Shown here one piece after another: positions 16,252 to 25,465 of a stretch of DNA of 64,000 bases. The stretch lies in the NCBI RefSeq assembly GCF_021044795.1, contig NZ_JAJNOP010000012.1; one strand, written 5' to 3'. The stretch is from Acidaminococcus hominis (GTDB lineage Bacteria > Bacillota > Negativicutes > Acidaminococcales > Acidaminococcaceae). Both the position numbers and the translations under genes were made by a program. The notes below the pieces were generated by a model. The model made no database searches. It was not told the DNA's origin and saw nothing but the letters and a program-made list of their open reading frames with translations. Numbering within the stretch: position 1 is the first letter of the stretch; each line of letters starts with the position of its first letter.

Positions 16252-17571
16252 TTAGTTTTGCTCTTTCAGCTGTTCGTTCAGGCTGTCGTCTTCTACCCGG
16301 ATGATGTTACAGATCCGGGAGACCACACTCAGGTTGGACAGGGCTTTTTCAGCCTTGCGCAGGGCATATTCGGAGACCCCGTGGGTAATTACCACGATTT
16401 CTGCCAGGTTCCCCAGGGAGCGTTTTTGCACAACGGTCTTCAAGCTGACTTCGTTGTCACCGAAAGCGGTGGCAATGGCGGCCCAGACACCGGGCCGATC
16501 CTGCACCAGCATACGTACGTAGCTGGGAGAGTAGATGTCTTTGGGGCCCATAAAGGGTTTCTGCTCGTAGCAGGTGCACCCTACCCGGCCGGTGCAGCCG
16601 TGGAGAATATTCCGGGTGGATTCCAGGATATCCCCGCAGACAGCGCTGGCAGTAGGCATCCGGCCGGCTCCCTGGCCAAAGAACATGGTTTCGCCCACCG
16701 GTTCGCCTTTAACGAAGACGGCGTTAAACACATCATTAACGGTGGCCAAAGGATGGTTCTTCGGCAGCATGGTGGGATGTACCCGGACGCTGATGCCCTT
16801 GCCTTCTTTCTGCTTGGCAATACCCAAAAGCTTCACCACGTAGCCCAGCTCGTCGGCGTATTCGATATCCCGCAGGGATACCTTCTCAATGCCTTCCACG
16901 CTGACATCTTTCAGGGACACCCGGCTGTTGAAGCCGATGGAGGCCAGGATAGCCAGTTTCCGGGCAGCGTCCCAGCCGCCTACATCGGCGGTGGGGTCGG
17001 ACTCGGCGTAGCCCTTATCCTGAGCTTCCTTCAGGACTTCTGCAAAGTCCATATGGTCCTCGGTCATTTTGGTCAGCATATAGTTGGTGGTGCCGTTGAT
17101 GATGCCCATAATCTGGTCAATCCGGTTGGCCGCCAAAGATTCCTTCAGCGGACGGATAATGGGAATGCCTCCTGCTACCGCAGCCTCAAAAAGGAAATCC
17201 ACGTGTTTTTCTGCCGCCAGGTCAAAGAGTTCCTTGCCGTGCTCGGCTACTACGTCCTTATTGGCTGTTACAACATTTTTCCCGGCCCTGAGGGCAGCCA
17301 GCATATAGTCCAGGGCAGGATGCTCCCGGCCAATCAGCTCTACCACAATGTCGATATCCGGATCCCCAATAATGTCTTCGATGTTGTCCGTGGTTTTCAA
17401 GGTGGGGTCCAGCGCGGTGACCTTTTCCGGGTGACGTGCCAGAACAGTCTTAATACGGACAGGAACCCCCACCCGTTCCGTAATCAGTGCGCAGTTGTTT
17501 TTCAAAACCAGGATGACGCCGCCGCCTACCGTGCCAGCGCCCAATAAGCCAATATTGATTTCCTTTTTCAT
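16252..17571 (-). CDS. hom: Homoserine dehydrogenase
   Basis: The 439-residue enzyme has the NAD(P) motif GLLGAGTVGGG, the family segment FEAAVAGGIPIIRPL near 150, GIINGTTNYML and DPTADVGGWDAARKL, with catalytic Asp and Lys. A C-terminal ACT domain (about 355-430, opening with VQDRPGVWAAIA) indicates feedback control, probably by threonine. It reduces aspartate semialdehyde to homoserine. Ribosome site AAGGGGAT precedes the ATG. It lies 16 bases after an ACT-domain protein gene and 20 before thrB. Confidence 0.94.
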   Translation of the reverse strand: MKKEINIGLLGAGTVGGGVILVLKNNCALITERVGVPVRIKTVLARHPEKVTALDPTLKTTDNIEDIIGDPDIDIVVELIGREHPALDYMLAALRAGKNVVTANKDVVAEHGKELFDLAAEKHVDFLFEAAVAGGIPIIRPLKESLAANRIDQIMGIINGTTNYMLTKMTEDHMDFAEVLKEAQDKGYAESDPTADVGGWDAARKLAILASIGFNSRVSLKDVSVEGIEKVSLRDIEYADELGYVVKLLGIAKQKEGKGISVRVHPTMLPKNHPLATVNDVFNAVFVKGEPVGETMFFGQGAGRMPTASAVCGDILESTRNILHGCTGRVGCTCYEQKPFMGPKDIYSPSYVRMLVQDRPGVWAAIATAFGDNEVSLKTVVQKRSLGNLAEIVVITHGVSEYALRKAEKALSNLSVVSRICNIIRVEDDSLNEQLKEQN

Positions 17572-17587
17572 CGCAAATCGATCCCCT

Positions 17588-18040
17588 TTAGTCCACCTGT
17601 CCCAATACGTCCAGGCGTTTTACTCCGTCAATGAGACGCAGTTTGTCCAGCAAAGCTTCCATGTCAATGGTCAGGTACTTGGTTTCTACAGAAATGGTGG
17701 TGTTGGCAACACCTTGCAGGGGAACCCCCTGGTTGATGGTGATGACGCTGCCCCCGTCGCCGGCAATGGTATTCAGTACGCTGGACAGTACCCCGGGCTT
17801 ATGTTCCAGCAGCAGGGAAATGGTGATCACCTTTTCCTTGCTGGCATCGTAGAACGGGAACACGTAGTCCTTATACTTGTAGTAGGCGCTCCGGCTCAAG
17901 CCCACCTTGGCTACGGCTTCATTGACCGTCCTCATTTTGCCCCGTTTCAAGATTTCTTTGACCATAATGGTCTTTTTGATAGCTTCCGGCAGAATTTCTT
18001 CTCTTACCAGGTAAAATTCGGATTTTTTATCGTTGTTCAT
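17588..18040 (-). CDS. UPF0735 ACT-domain protein (PheB-like)
   Basis: The 150-residue protein has an N-terminal helix-turn-helix-like part (residues 25-60, VNEAVAKVGLSRSAYYKYKD) and a C-terminal ACT domain starting LLLEHKPGVLSSVLN near 78. This is the PheB/UPF0735 architecture, often found beside hom in Firmicutes. It probably senses an amino acid and may regulate the branch; an enzymatic role is not supported. It is the first gene of the operon and has an AAGGATAGAGG ribosome site. Confidence 0.88.
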   Translation of the reverse strand: MNNDKKSEFYLVREEILPEAIKKTIMVKEILKRGKMRTVNEAVAKVGLSRSAYYKYKDYVFPFYDASKEKVITISLLLEHKPGVLSSVLNTIAGDGGSVITINQGVPLQGVANTTISVETKYLTIDMEALLDKLRLIDGVKRLDVLGQVD

Positions 18041-18086
18041 CGGCCTCTATCCTTTTCATAAGAATTTTTATCCTTCTTAGGTAGAC

Positions 18087-18095
18087 ATTATAACA
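18087..18095 (-). promoter_or_regulatory. Extended -10 promoter of ACT-hom-thrB
   Basis: On the minus strand TGTTATAAT (18095-18087) forms a perfect -10 with TG extension, giving a leader of about 40 bases. The -35 region is poor. No T-box or threonine leader peptide is seen. Confidence 0.55.
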
Positions 18096-18112
18096 CAAGT
18101 CTTCTAAAAATA

Positions 18113-19105
18113 CTACTCTTTCTTGGCAACCCGTTTCATTAAATCTGCAATGGCTATCTCCACGGACTTTTTGGCAAAAAGTACCTGGTACAGCTGCTCA
18201 ATAATGGGCATTTCCACCCCATGGGCCAGGGCCAGCTGCCGCACCACCGGCGCCGCATTGATGCCTTCGATGACCATATGGGTTCCCTGGGTAATTTCTT
18301 CCAGGCTCTTGCCCTGGGCCAGGGCCACCCCTGCGGAACGGTTCCGGCTCAGGGGGCTGCTGCAGGTAGCCACCAGGTCCCCCACCCCGGCAAGGCCGGA
18401 GAAAGTAGCCCGTTTGGCGCCCATTTTCACCCCCAGGCGGGTGATTTCCGCCAGGCCACGAGTAATGAGTCCTGCCTGGCTGTTTTCCCCAAAGCCCAGG
18501 CCGGCCAGAATGCCGCTGACCAGGGCAATGCAGTTCTTGCTGCAGCCGCACAGCTCTACCCCGATAACGTCCCGGCTGGTGTAGGGCCGGAAATATCCAT
18601 TGATAAAAATCTTCTGCAAAGCCTTGGCAATTTTCAAATCCTTGCAGGCAATGACGGAAGCAGCGGGCTGCCGCTTGGCAATTTCCTTGGCCAGGTTGGG
18701 GCCGCTGAGCGCTGCCACCGCTTTGGCCTGGGGGAACGTTTCTTCCAGAATATCCGTCATCAGCTTCCCTGTAGCCAGGTCAAACCCTTTGGTACAGGAA
18801 AGGAGAATCTGCTCCCGGCAGTCGGTAAAGGCCGCGGCCTGCTGGGCCACCGCAGCCATTCCTTTGGATGGAACGACAAAAACGAGCACAGAGGCTCGTT
18901 CGATGGTTTGCTGCAGGTCATGGGTTACCAAAATGGAAGGAGAAAGTTCCAAATCCGGAAGGTAATCTTGGTTTCTCCGAGTACGTTGGATCTGGTCAGC
19001 CTTTTGGGGATTCCGGGCCCAGAGGCAGACTTCGTGTCCGTTGTCTGCCAGAATCTGAGCCAGGACGGTTCCCCAGCTGCCAGCGCCAATAACAGCAATT
19101 TTCAT
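18113..19105 (-). CDS. gpsA: Glycerol-3-phosphate dehydrogenase [NAD(P)+]
   Basis: The start at 19105 has AAAGGAG eight bases upstream and begins at once with the Rossmann motif MKIAVIGAGSWGT. Further family motifs are LSGPNLAKEIA near 140, the catalytic Lys in CGCSKNCIAL near 190 and MGAKRATFSGLAGVGDL near 240. It makes glycerol 3-phosphate for phospholipids. plsY, which uses that product, ends five bases upstream. Confidence 0.93.
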   Translation of the reverse strand: MKIAVIGAGSWGTVLAQILADNGHEVCLWARNPQKADQIQRTRRNQDYLPDLELSPSILVTHDLQQTIERASVLVFVVPSKGMAAVAQQAAAFTDCREQILLSCTKGFDLATGKLMTDILEETFPQAKAVAALSGPNLAKEIAKRQPAASVIACKDLKIAKALQKIFINGYFRPYTSRDVIGVELCGCSKNCIALVSGILAGLGFGENSQAGLITRGLAEITRLGVKMGAKRATFSGLAGVGDLVATCSSPLSRNRSAGVALAQGKSLEEITQGTHMVIEGINAAPVVRQLALAHGVEMPIIEQLYQVLFAKKSVEIAIADLMKRVAKKE

Positions 19106-19110
19106 AAAGC

Positions 19111-19734
19111 TTACTCCTTTGGCGTGTTGTTCTTCTTGGAAAAATGACCTTGTTTTATTTTGTTTTCGGTACCGTTGACCAAACGGACCATATTTTCGTA
19201 ATGCCGGGCGATAATCACAGCCGCACAAAAAGCCGTGAAAACCACCAGCCGGTAGTCATAGCCCAGATAATAGGCTGCCAGAGGGGTGGCAAACGCCGCC
19301 GCAATGGAGCCCAGGGAAACGTAGCGGCTCACATACACAATAGCCAGCCACAGGGTCAGGGCAAACACAGAAACTTCCGGCATAAAGTACAGCAGGATGC
19401 CAAGGCCGGTAGCAACCCCTTTACCCCCCTTAAAATGAAGGAACAGGGAAAAGCTATGGCCAGCCAGGGCCGCAACGGCCGTGGCCAACAGCACCCCAAG
19501 ATCACTGGAAACCAGATGGTTGGTCAGGCATAGGGCCAGTGCTCCCTTGCCCAAATCCCCCAAAAGCACGAAGGAAGCCATCCGAGCCCCCACCGTACGG
19601 AAAACGTTGGTGGCGCCAATGTTGTGGCTGCCATAGTCCCGGATATCAATCCCGCAGACGGCTTTCACCAGGACCAGGCCGCAGGGAATGGAGCCCAGCA
19701 GATAACCAATCAGAATACCAATTACATAATCCAT
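19111..19734 (-). CDS. plsY: Acyl-phosphate:glycerol-3-phosphate acyltransferase
   Basis: A 207-residue membrane protein with five to six helices. It carries the PlsY loop motifs GSIPCGL, GSHNIGATNVFR near 35-46, GDLGKG and FKGGKGVATGLG near 104-113. It acylates glycerol 3-phosphate with acyl phosphate. It sits directly upstream of gpsA and downstream of der, with gaps of 5 and 13 bases. Confidence 0.94.
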   Translation of the reverse strand: MDYVIGILIGYLLGSIPCGLVLVKAVCGIDIRDYGSHNIGATNVFRTVGARMASFVLLGDLGKGALALCLTNHLVSSDLGVLLATAVAALAGHSFSLFLHFKGGKGVATGLGILLYFMPEVSVFALTLWLAIVYVSRYVSLGSIAAAFATPLAAYYLGYDYRLVVFTAFCAAVIIARHYENMVRLVNGTENKIKQGHFSKKNNTPKE

Positions 19735-19747
19735 GGTTTATCCCGCC

Positions 19748-21079
19748 TTACTGGTTGTCCTCATTCTTGCCCCGGACAATGATGTTGATGGGGGTGCCTC
19801 TGAAGCCAAAGGCTTCCCGCAGCTTGTTTTCCAGATACCGCTGGTAGGAGAAGTGCATAATCTCAGGTTCGTTGCAGAAAATCACGAAGGTAGGCGGTTT
19901 GACCTTCACCTGAGTGGTATACAAAATCTTCAGGCGCTTGCCCTTTTCCTGGGGTGGCTGGTTCATCGCCACAGCGTCGGTAATCACCTGGTTCAGGACG
20001 GAAGTGGAAATTCTCATGCTGTTGGCTTCGGCAGCGTCCTTGATCATTTCCGGCAGCCGGGAAATCCGCTGCTGGGTCAGGGCCGACACGAAAGCAATGT
20101 TGGCATAGGGCATGAAAATCAGTTCCTTGTAGACCTTATCGGTAAATTCCACCGTGGAATTGTTGCCCTTGTTGGGGTACAGGTCCCACTTGTTTACCAC
20201 GATGACAATGCCTTTGCCGGCTTCGTGGGCATAGCCTGCAATCTTCTTATCCTGTTCGGTAATGCCTTCCACGGCGCTGAGCACCATGAGCACTACGTCG
20301 GACCGGTCCACGGCCCGGAGGGTACGGATAATGCTGTATTTTTCGATGGGTTCATCGATTTTGCCCTTCCGGCGCATACCAGCGGTATCAATGAACAGAT
20401 AGGTCTGGCCATCTTTCATCACCGGTACGTCAATGGCGTCCCGGGTGGTGCCGGCCACGTCACTGACAATGGACCGGGTCTGGCCAATAATATCGTTAAA
20501 GATGGAAGATTTGCCTACATTAGGGCGGCCGATAATGGCAACCTTGATTACATCGTCGTTATCGTCGTCATCATCCGAGGCAGGGGGGAACTTCTCTACC
20601 ACCGCATCCAGCAAATCGCCCAGGTTCAGGCGGTTGGAAGCGGAAATCATGTAAGGTTCACCAATGCCCAGATTATAGAATTCGTAGGCATCGTTTTCCT
20701 GTTTGGGGGTATCAGCCTTGTTTACAGCCAGTACCACCGGTTTCCGGGATTGGCGCAGCATCTTGGCCACTTCCTCGTCATCGATGGTAATGCCGGTACG
20801 GGCATCGCAGACAAACAAGATGACGTCTGCTTCCTTAATGGCAATTTCTGCCTGCTGCCGGATGGAAACCGCGATGGAGTCGGTATTCTGCATTTCGATA
20901 CCGCCCGTATCCACCATGGTGAACTTCCGGTCCAGCCATTCTGCATCTGCGTACAGACGGTCCCGGGTAACCCCGGGGGTATCTTCCACAATGGAAATCC
21001 GGCTATCTGCAAATATATTAAACAGCGTTGATTTGCCGACATTGGGTCTGCCGACAATGGCAACTATGGGTTTACTCAT
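19748..21079 (-). CDS. der: Ribosome biogenesis GTPase Der (EngA)
   Basis: The 443-residue protein has two tandem GTPase domains with separate P-loops, GRPNVGKSTLF near 10 and GRPNVGKSSIF near 188, each with DTxG and NKxD motifs, then the KH-like C-terminal domain. This double-G arrangement is unique to Der, which acts in 50S subunit assembly. The ATG directly follows the TAA of fni, and AGAGGAA provides the ribosome site. Confidence 0.96.
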   Translation of the reverse strand: MSKPIVAIVGRPNVGKSTLFNIFADSRISIVEDTPGVTRDRLYADAEWLDRKFTMVDTGGIEMQNTDSIAVSIRQQAEIAIKEADVILFVCDARTGITIDDEEVAKMLRQSRKPVVLAVNKADTPKQENDAYEFYNLGIGEPYMISASNRLNLGDLLDAVVEKFPPASDDDDDNDDVIKVAIIGRPNVGKSSIFNDIIGQTRSIVSDVAGTTRDAIDVPVMKDGQTYLFIDTAGMRRKGKIDEPIEKYSIIRTLRAVDRSDVVLMVLSAVEGITEQDKKIAGYAHEAGKGIVIVVNKWDLYPNKGNNSTVEFTDKVYKELIFMPYANIAFVSALTQQRISRLPEMIKDAAEANSMRISTSVLNQVITDAVAMNQPPQEKGKRLKILYTTQVKVKPPTFVIFCNEPEIMHFSYQRYLENKLREAFGFRGTPINIIVRGKNEDNQ

Positions 21080-22147
21080 TTAAATTCCTCTTTCGCTTAT
21101 ATTCTCCGGTTCATCCTGGGATAACCAGCGGAGGGCCTCTGCCAGTTCACCCGTTACATAGTAACGGACCTGCCGGAGCTGGCCTATCTGCTCACAGCCT
21201 GTCAGGGCATAAAAGTCCTTCAGTGCCTCCAGGCACTGTTTCATCCGGGTAATGGCGGCTTCTGTACCGTCTTCCACTACCCACTTCAGCACATTTCCGG
21301 CCATGCCTACCGCATTGGCGCCCAAAAGCTGTGCCTTCAGGATATCCAGGGCCGAACGGATACCGCCCGACGCAATGATGCCCTGCTGCCAGCCTCTCAC
21401 GCCCACCACTTCCGCAAGGGAAACCGCGGTGGGAATGCCCCACTCCGCCAGTTCCCGGTTGCCTTCCGGATAGCGGCAGCCTTCAATGGCAGGAAAATTG
21501 GTACCGCCGGCGCCCCCAATATCTAATAGGGTGACCCCGCAGTCCAGCAGTTCCTGAGCCTGCTCCCGGGCCATACCGCAGCCCGTTTCCTTGGCAATGA
21601 CGGGTACTTCCACCTTCTGGCAGATTTGGGCAATATGCTCACTCCACCGGCTAAAGTCCCGGTCCCCCTCCTCCATGGCCAGCTCCTGGGCTGGATTCAG
21701 GTGGATTTGCAGCCCCTGGGCCTCAATCATAGCCACTGCCCGCCGTGCTTCGTCCACGGTGGCCAGGGCACTGATATTGGCAAACAGGATGCCCTTGGGG
21801 TAAAGCTTGCGAACCACAGAAAAAGTATCGTCATGCAGCTGGGACCTTACCGCCCCATATTGGGACCCCACAGCCATAGCACACCCAGTCTCCCGGCCCA
21901 CCAGCGCCAGTTGCTCGTTGATGGCTTTCACCGGACCGGCTCCGCCTGTTATAGCATTGAGAATCACAGGGTTGGATAACGGCCCAACCCCGGGCAAAGC
22001 CGTGACAAGGCTTACCTTATCACGATTCACCCGGGGCAGACAGTTATGCATGACCCGTATATCAGAAAAGCCGGTGGCGCAAGGACCATCCTCGAGGCTT
22101 ACTGCATACCTGATATGATCTAGTTTACGACTCTCCCGGCTTTTCAT
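21080..22147 (-). CDS. fni: Type 2 isopentenyl-diphosphate delta-isomerase
   Basis: This FMN-dependent isomerase of 355 residues shows RKLDHIRYAV at the start, the NAITGG glycine motif near 65, the HLNPAQE motif near 150 and DIGGAGGTNF near 210. It interconverts IPP and DMAPP. It lies 16 bases downstream of the ispH-S1 fusion gene, whose enzyme makes both isomers, so isoprenoid balance is handled locally. Confidence 0.93.
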   Translation of the reverse strand: MKSRESRKLDHIRYAVSLEDGPCATGFSDIRVMHNCLPRVNRDKVSLVTALPGVGPLSNPVILNAITGGAGPVKAINEQLALVGRETGCAMAVGSQYGAVRSQLHDDTFSVVRKLYPKGILFANISALATVDEARRAVAMIEAQGLQIHLNPAQELAMEEGDRDFSRWSEHIAQICQKVEVPVIAKETGCGMAREQAQELLDCGVTLLDIGGAGGTNFPAIEGCRYPEGNRELAEWGIPTAVSLAEVVGVRGWQQGIIASGGIRSALDILKAQLLGANAVGMAGNVLKWVVEDGTEAAITRMKQCLEALKDFYALTGCEQIGQLRQVRYYVTGELAEALRWLSQDEPENISERGI

Positions 22148-22163
22148 CTAGTACGAACTCCTC

Positions 22164-24200
22164 TTATTTTTCAGCTTCGGCTTCAGCCAGCTTTTCGCCC
22201 AGGCCTTGGGACAGAGTGCCCTTCTTGCCCAGGTATTGACGCATTTCAGCTTTTTCAGCGTCTTCTTTGGCTTTGGTGATGCTCAAAGCAATTTTCTTAT
22301 GTTCGGTGTCAACACGCAGCACCTTTACTTTAACTTCCTGGCCCAGTTCCAGAACATCTTCCGGTTTTTCAATGCGCTGTTCAGCGATTTCGGAGATGTG
22401 GATCATGCCTTCGTTTTCTTCGTTCAGTTTAACGATTGCGCCGAAGGGCAGGAACCGTACCACTTTACCGGTTACAACATCGCCAACTTTGATGTCTTTG
22501 GCAGCAGCTTCCCAGGGGTCTTCCTGCAGAGCTTTGATGGACAGGCTGATACGGCCTTTTTCCTGATCCAAGCCTTTGATGTAAACGTTTACCTTGTCGC
22601 CAACTTTGTACAGGTCAGCCGGTTTCACGCTGCGGTCCCAGGAGATTTCGGAGATGTGTACCAGGCCCTGTACGAACGGAGCGATTTCCACAAACATACC
22701 GAAGTCAACAATGCTCTTAATGGTACCTTCCACCGTTTCGCCTTCATGGAAGGTTTCGAAAGCTTTTTCCAAAGCTTCATGGCGTTCTTCTTCACGACGA
22801 GCGCGTTCTTCCTTGTAAGCCTGGTTCTTGGCAGCCCGTTCTTCTCTCAGGACGTTCTTGCGGGAGAATACCAGACGTTTCTTTTCAGGGTTGATTTCCA
22901 GCAGGGCAACTTCCAGTTCCTTGCCTTCATATTCCTTCACATCATCCACATGTTTCAGGTCCAGGTGGGATGCAGGGATAAAGCCAGTCAAACCATTATA
23001 GGAAACAGTCAAACCGCCCTTTACTGCTCTCAGGCCTTTGACCGTAACAGTCTTTACTTCTGCCAATTGTTCCGGCAGTTTCAGCCAAGCTTGATCAGCT
23101 TCAGCTTTGGTTCTGGACAGAACAACCAAACCATCTTGGTTTTCGCTGGCAATAACCTTCAGGGTCACTTTGTCGCCAACTTTAACGGTGGGGGCTACGG
23201 TTTCCTTGGTACCGCCCAAAGTCCATTGGTCGAAGGCCACAGACCCTTCACTTTGATAGCCGAAGTCAACGACGACTTCATCGGAAGTTACAGCTACCAC
23301 CGTAGCTTCCACAATCATGCCAATGTGTAATTTCATGCTCTCCTGTTCGCCCAACAAACTTTCCATTGTTTCCATAGTTCCAATAGCCTCCTCAATAATT
23401 TCCTGCGGTGTAGATGCACCAGCAGTAATGCCTATTTTTCCTGCTCCGGCCAGCATGGATGCAGTAATCTCACTGGCGTCCTGTAAGTGATAAGAACGGG
23501 GATTCAGACTTGCAGCAATGTCGTACAGATGTCTGGTGTTGGCGCTGTTCTTGCCGCCAAACACGAAGAATACGTCAACCTTGCCTGCCAGTTCCCGTGC
23601 AGCGCCTTGTCTGTCTGCTGTGGCAGTACAGATGGTGCGCACCACTTTGTAGTCTCCCGGGCATTTCTCTTGAGCCATACGAAGCAGAAGGTTAAACTTC
23701 TCAGCTTCAAAAGTTGTCTGGCTGACTACCCCATACTTATCTTTTACAGGAAGAGATACCAGGTCATCAGAAGTTTCGATGACCAGGGAATCCTGCCCTG
23801 CCCAAGCCTTAATACTTTGCACCTCAGGATGACGCTTTTCCCCAATGATAATCACAAAACGACCTTCACTGGCCAGTTCGGCAGCCGTTTTTTGTGCTTT
23901 CAGCACATGAGGACAAGTGGCATCGACGACGTGTAATCCACGCTGTTGGGCCTCCGCATAAACGTCGGGCCCAACCCCATGGGATCTGAATATGACAACA
24001 TCACCAGCCGAGAAATCAGCCAGCTTCTCCTTACATAGAACGCCTTGTTGCTCTAGTTTTTTTACAACGCGGGGATTATGTACCAATTCACCCAGAGTGG
24101 CAATACTATCATTATACCCTTTTATGGGGGTTTGTGCAATGTCAACCGCCCTTTTTACACCATAACAAAATCCGCAGGGGTCTGCTACATAAATTTCCAT
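22164..24200 (-). CDS. ispH: Fusion of HMB-PP reductase (IspH) and ribosomal protein S1
   Basis: Residues 1 to about 280 are IspH: the three iron-sulfur cysteines are in CGFCYG (Cys12), DATCPHV near 96 and RTICTATADRQ near 192. It catalyses the last MEP-pathway step. A short linker leads to four S1 RNA-binding domains (about 293-365, 378-450, 470-540, 555-625), the third with GMFVEIAPFVQGLVHISE and the fourth with FGAIVKL. The 678-residue fusion is known from clostridia and related bacteria. A shared start argues for linked synthesis of both activities. It follows plsC by three bases. Confidence 0.95.
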   Translation of the reverse strand: MEIYVADPCGFCYGVKRAVDIAQTPIKGYNDSIATLGELVHNPRVVKKLEQQGVLCKEKLADFSAGDVVIFRSHGVGPDVYAEAQQRGLHVVDATCPHVLKAQKTAAELASEGRFVIIIGEKRHPEVQSIKAWAGQDSLVIETSDDLVSLPVKDKYGVVSQTTFEAEKFNLLLRMAQEKCPGDYKVVRTICTATADRQGAARELAGKVDVFFVFGGKNSANTRHLYDIAASLNPRSYHLQDASEITASMLAGAGKIGITAGASTPQEIIEEAIGTMETMESLLGEQESMKLHIGMIVEATVVAVTSDEVVVDFGYQSEGSVAFDQWTLGGTKETVAPTVKVGDKVTLKVIASENQDGLVVLSRTKAEADQAWLKLPEQLAEVKTVTVKGLRAVKGGLTVSYNGLTGFIPASHLDLKHVDDVKEYEGKELEVALLEINPEKKRLVFSRKNVLREERAAKNQAYKEERARREEERHEALEKAFETFHEGETVEGTIKSIVDFGMFVEIAPFVQGLVHISEISWDRSVKPADLYKVGDKVNVYIKGLDQEKGRISLSIKALQEDPWEAAAKDIKVGDVVTGKVVRFLPFGAIVKLNEENEGMIHISEIAEQRIEKPEDVLELGQEVKVKVLRVDTEHKKIALSITKAKEDAEKAEMRQYLGKKGTLSQGLGEKLAEAEAEK

Positions 24201-24203
24201 AGA

Positions 24204-24800
24204 TTATTTTTCCCGGTGGGCTTCAATCATCGCCGCAATTTGGGCCATGAGCCGCTCACTGAGTTCCTCCACTTTTACTTTATTTCCGTCCTGGTTTTCC
24301 ATGGACAACGGTTTGCCAAAAACCACGGTGACCTTGGGCCAGAAGGTTTTCCGGTGCTTCAGGTCACTGCCGATAATGGCCGTAGGCACTACCGTGGCCT
24401 TACCCTTAATGGCAATGGCCAGGGCGCCCGGAGCTGCCTTGCCCAAATGACCTTCTGGCATCCGGTGGCCTTCCGGGAAAATCCCCAGCACCTGCTTGTT
24501 CTTTAACAGCAACAGAGCGTGCTTAATGGCGTGGGAATCGGCGGCTCCCCGGTGCACAGGGAACGCTCCCAGGGAGCTGTACAGGGCCCCCAGAACGGGT
24601 ACAAACAGCTCGGACTTGGCCATGAAATTCACGGGCCGGGACGAGGCCGTCCCTACCACCGGCGGATCCAACAGGCTCATATGATTGCTGGCAATCACTA
24701 CCGGACCTTCCATGGGAATATTTTCCCGGCCGATAATCTTGAGCCTAAGAATAATCCGAAACAGGACGGAGAAAATTATTTTTACGAAACGGTACCACAT
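24204..24800 (-). CDS. plsC: 1-acylglycerol-3-phosphate O-acyltransferase
   Basis: The acyltransferase motifs are complete: NHMSLLDP (catalytic His and Asp, NHX4D) near residue 39, FPVHRG near 80 and FPEGHRMPEG near 108. One N-terminal hydrophobic helix anchors the 198-residue protein at the membrane. It makes phosphatidic acid from lysophosphatidate. The start lies inside the 3' end of cmk (19-base overlap). Confidence 0.92.
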   Translation of the reverse strand: MWYRFVKIIFSVLFRIILRLKIIGRENIPMEGPVVIASNHMSLLDPPVVGTASSRPVNFMAKSELFVPVLGALYSSLGAFPVHRGAADSHAIKHALLLLKNKQVLGIFPEGHRMPEGHLGKAAPGALAIAIKGKATVVPTAIIGSDLKHRKTFWPKVTVVFGKPLSMENQDGNKVKVEELSERLMAQIAAMIEAHREK

Positions 24801-25465
24801 GCTAGAACCTTCCTTGCCAAAGCGATAATTTGATCGGTTACCTGATCAATGGACAGTTGGGTGGAATCCAAGTACACCGCATCCTCTGCGCAGCGCAGAG
24901 GCGAGATTTCCCGGGTTTCATCAAGATGATCCCGCTGGGCAATCCGTTGTTTCAAATCTTCCAGGTCCACGTCCTGGCCTTTTTCCTTCATCTCCAGGTA
25001 GCGGCGGTTGGCCCGTTCCTCCACGGAAGCGGTAAGAAACACCTTCAGCTCAGCCTGGGGAAATACCACCGTGCCAATGTCCCGGCCGTCCATTACTACG
25101 CCGCCCTGGGCCCCGATTTCCCGCTGGGCTTCCACCATGGCCGCCCGGACGCCGCCAACGGCAGCCACCTGGGACACGTGCTGGGTCACTTCCAAGGAGC
25201 GGATGGCTTCCGTCACTTCTTCCCCGCTTTCAAAGACCCGGTTTAGCCCGTCTGCGAAACGAAAAGTGATTTTTACCTGTTTGGCCAGCTCTGTTACTGT
25301 TTCTTCCGAAAAAGGCAGCTGTTTGGCCAAAAACCGCAGGGTTACCGTCCGGTACATGGCACCGGTATCGATGTAGGCATAGCCCAGTTGGGCAGCCACC
25401 TTTTTGGCGATGGTGCTTTTGCCGGCGCCGGCAGGGCCGTCAATGGCAATGATGATCTTTTTCAC
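24782..25465 (-). CDS. cmk: Cytidylate kinase
   Basis: The P-loop IDGPAGAGKST opens the protein; DTGAMYR near 36, MDGRDIGTVVFP near 155 and RAANRR-like ERANRRY near 183 complete the CMP kinase pattern. At 227 residues it has the normal length. It phosphorylates CMP and dCMP. The ATG overlaps the stop of the upstream flavoprotein gene as ATGA. The cmk-plsC-S1-der order recalls the arrangement in Bacillus. Confidence 0.95.
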   Translation of the reverse strand: MKKIIIAIDGPAGAGKSTIAKKVAAQLGYAYIDTGAMYRTVTLRFLAKQLPFSEETVTELAKQVKITFRFADGLNRVFESGEEVTEAIRSLEVTQHVSQVAAVGGVRAAMVEAQREIGAQGGVVMDGRDIGTVVFPQAELKVFLTASVEERANRRYLEMKEKGQDVDLEDLKQRIAQRDHLDETREISPLRCAEDAVYLDSTQLSIDQVTDQIIALARKVLACGTVS

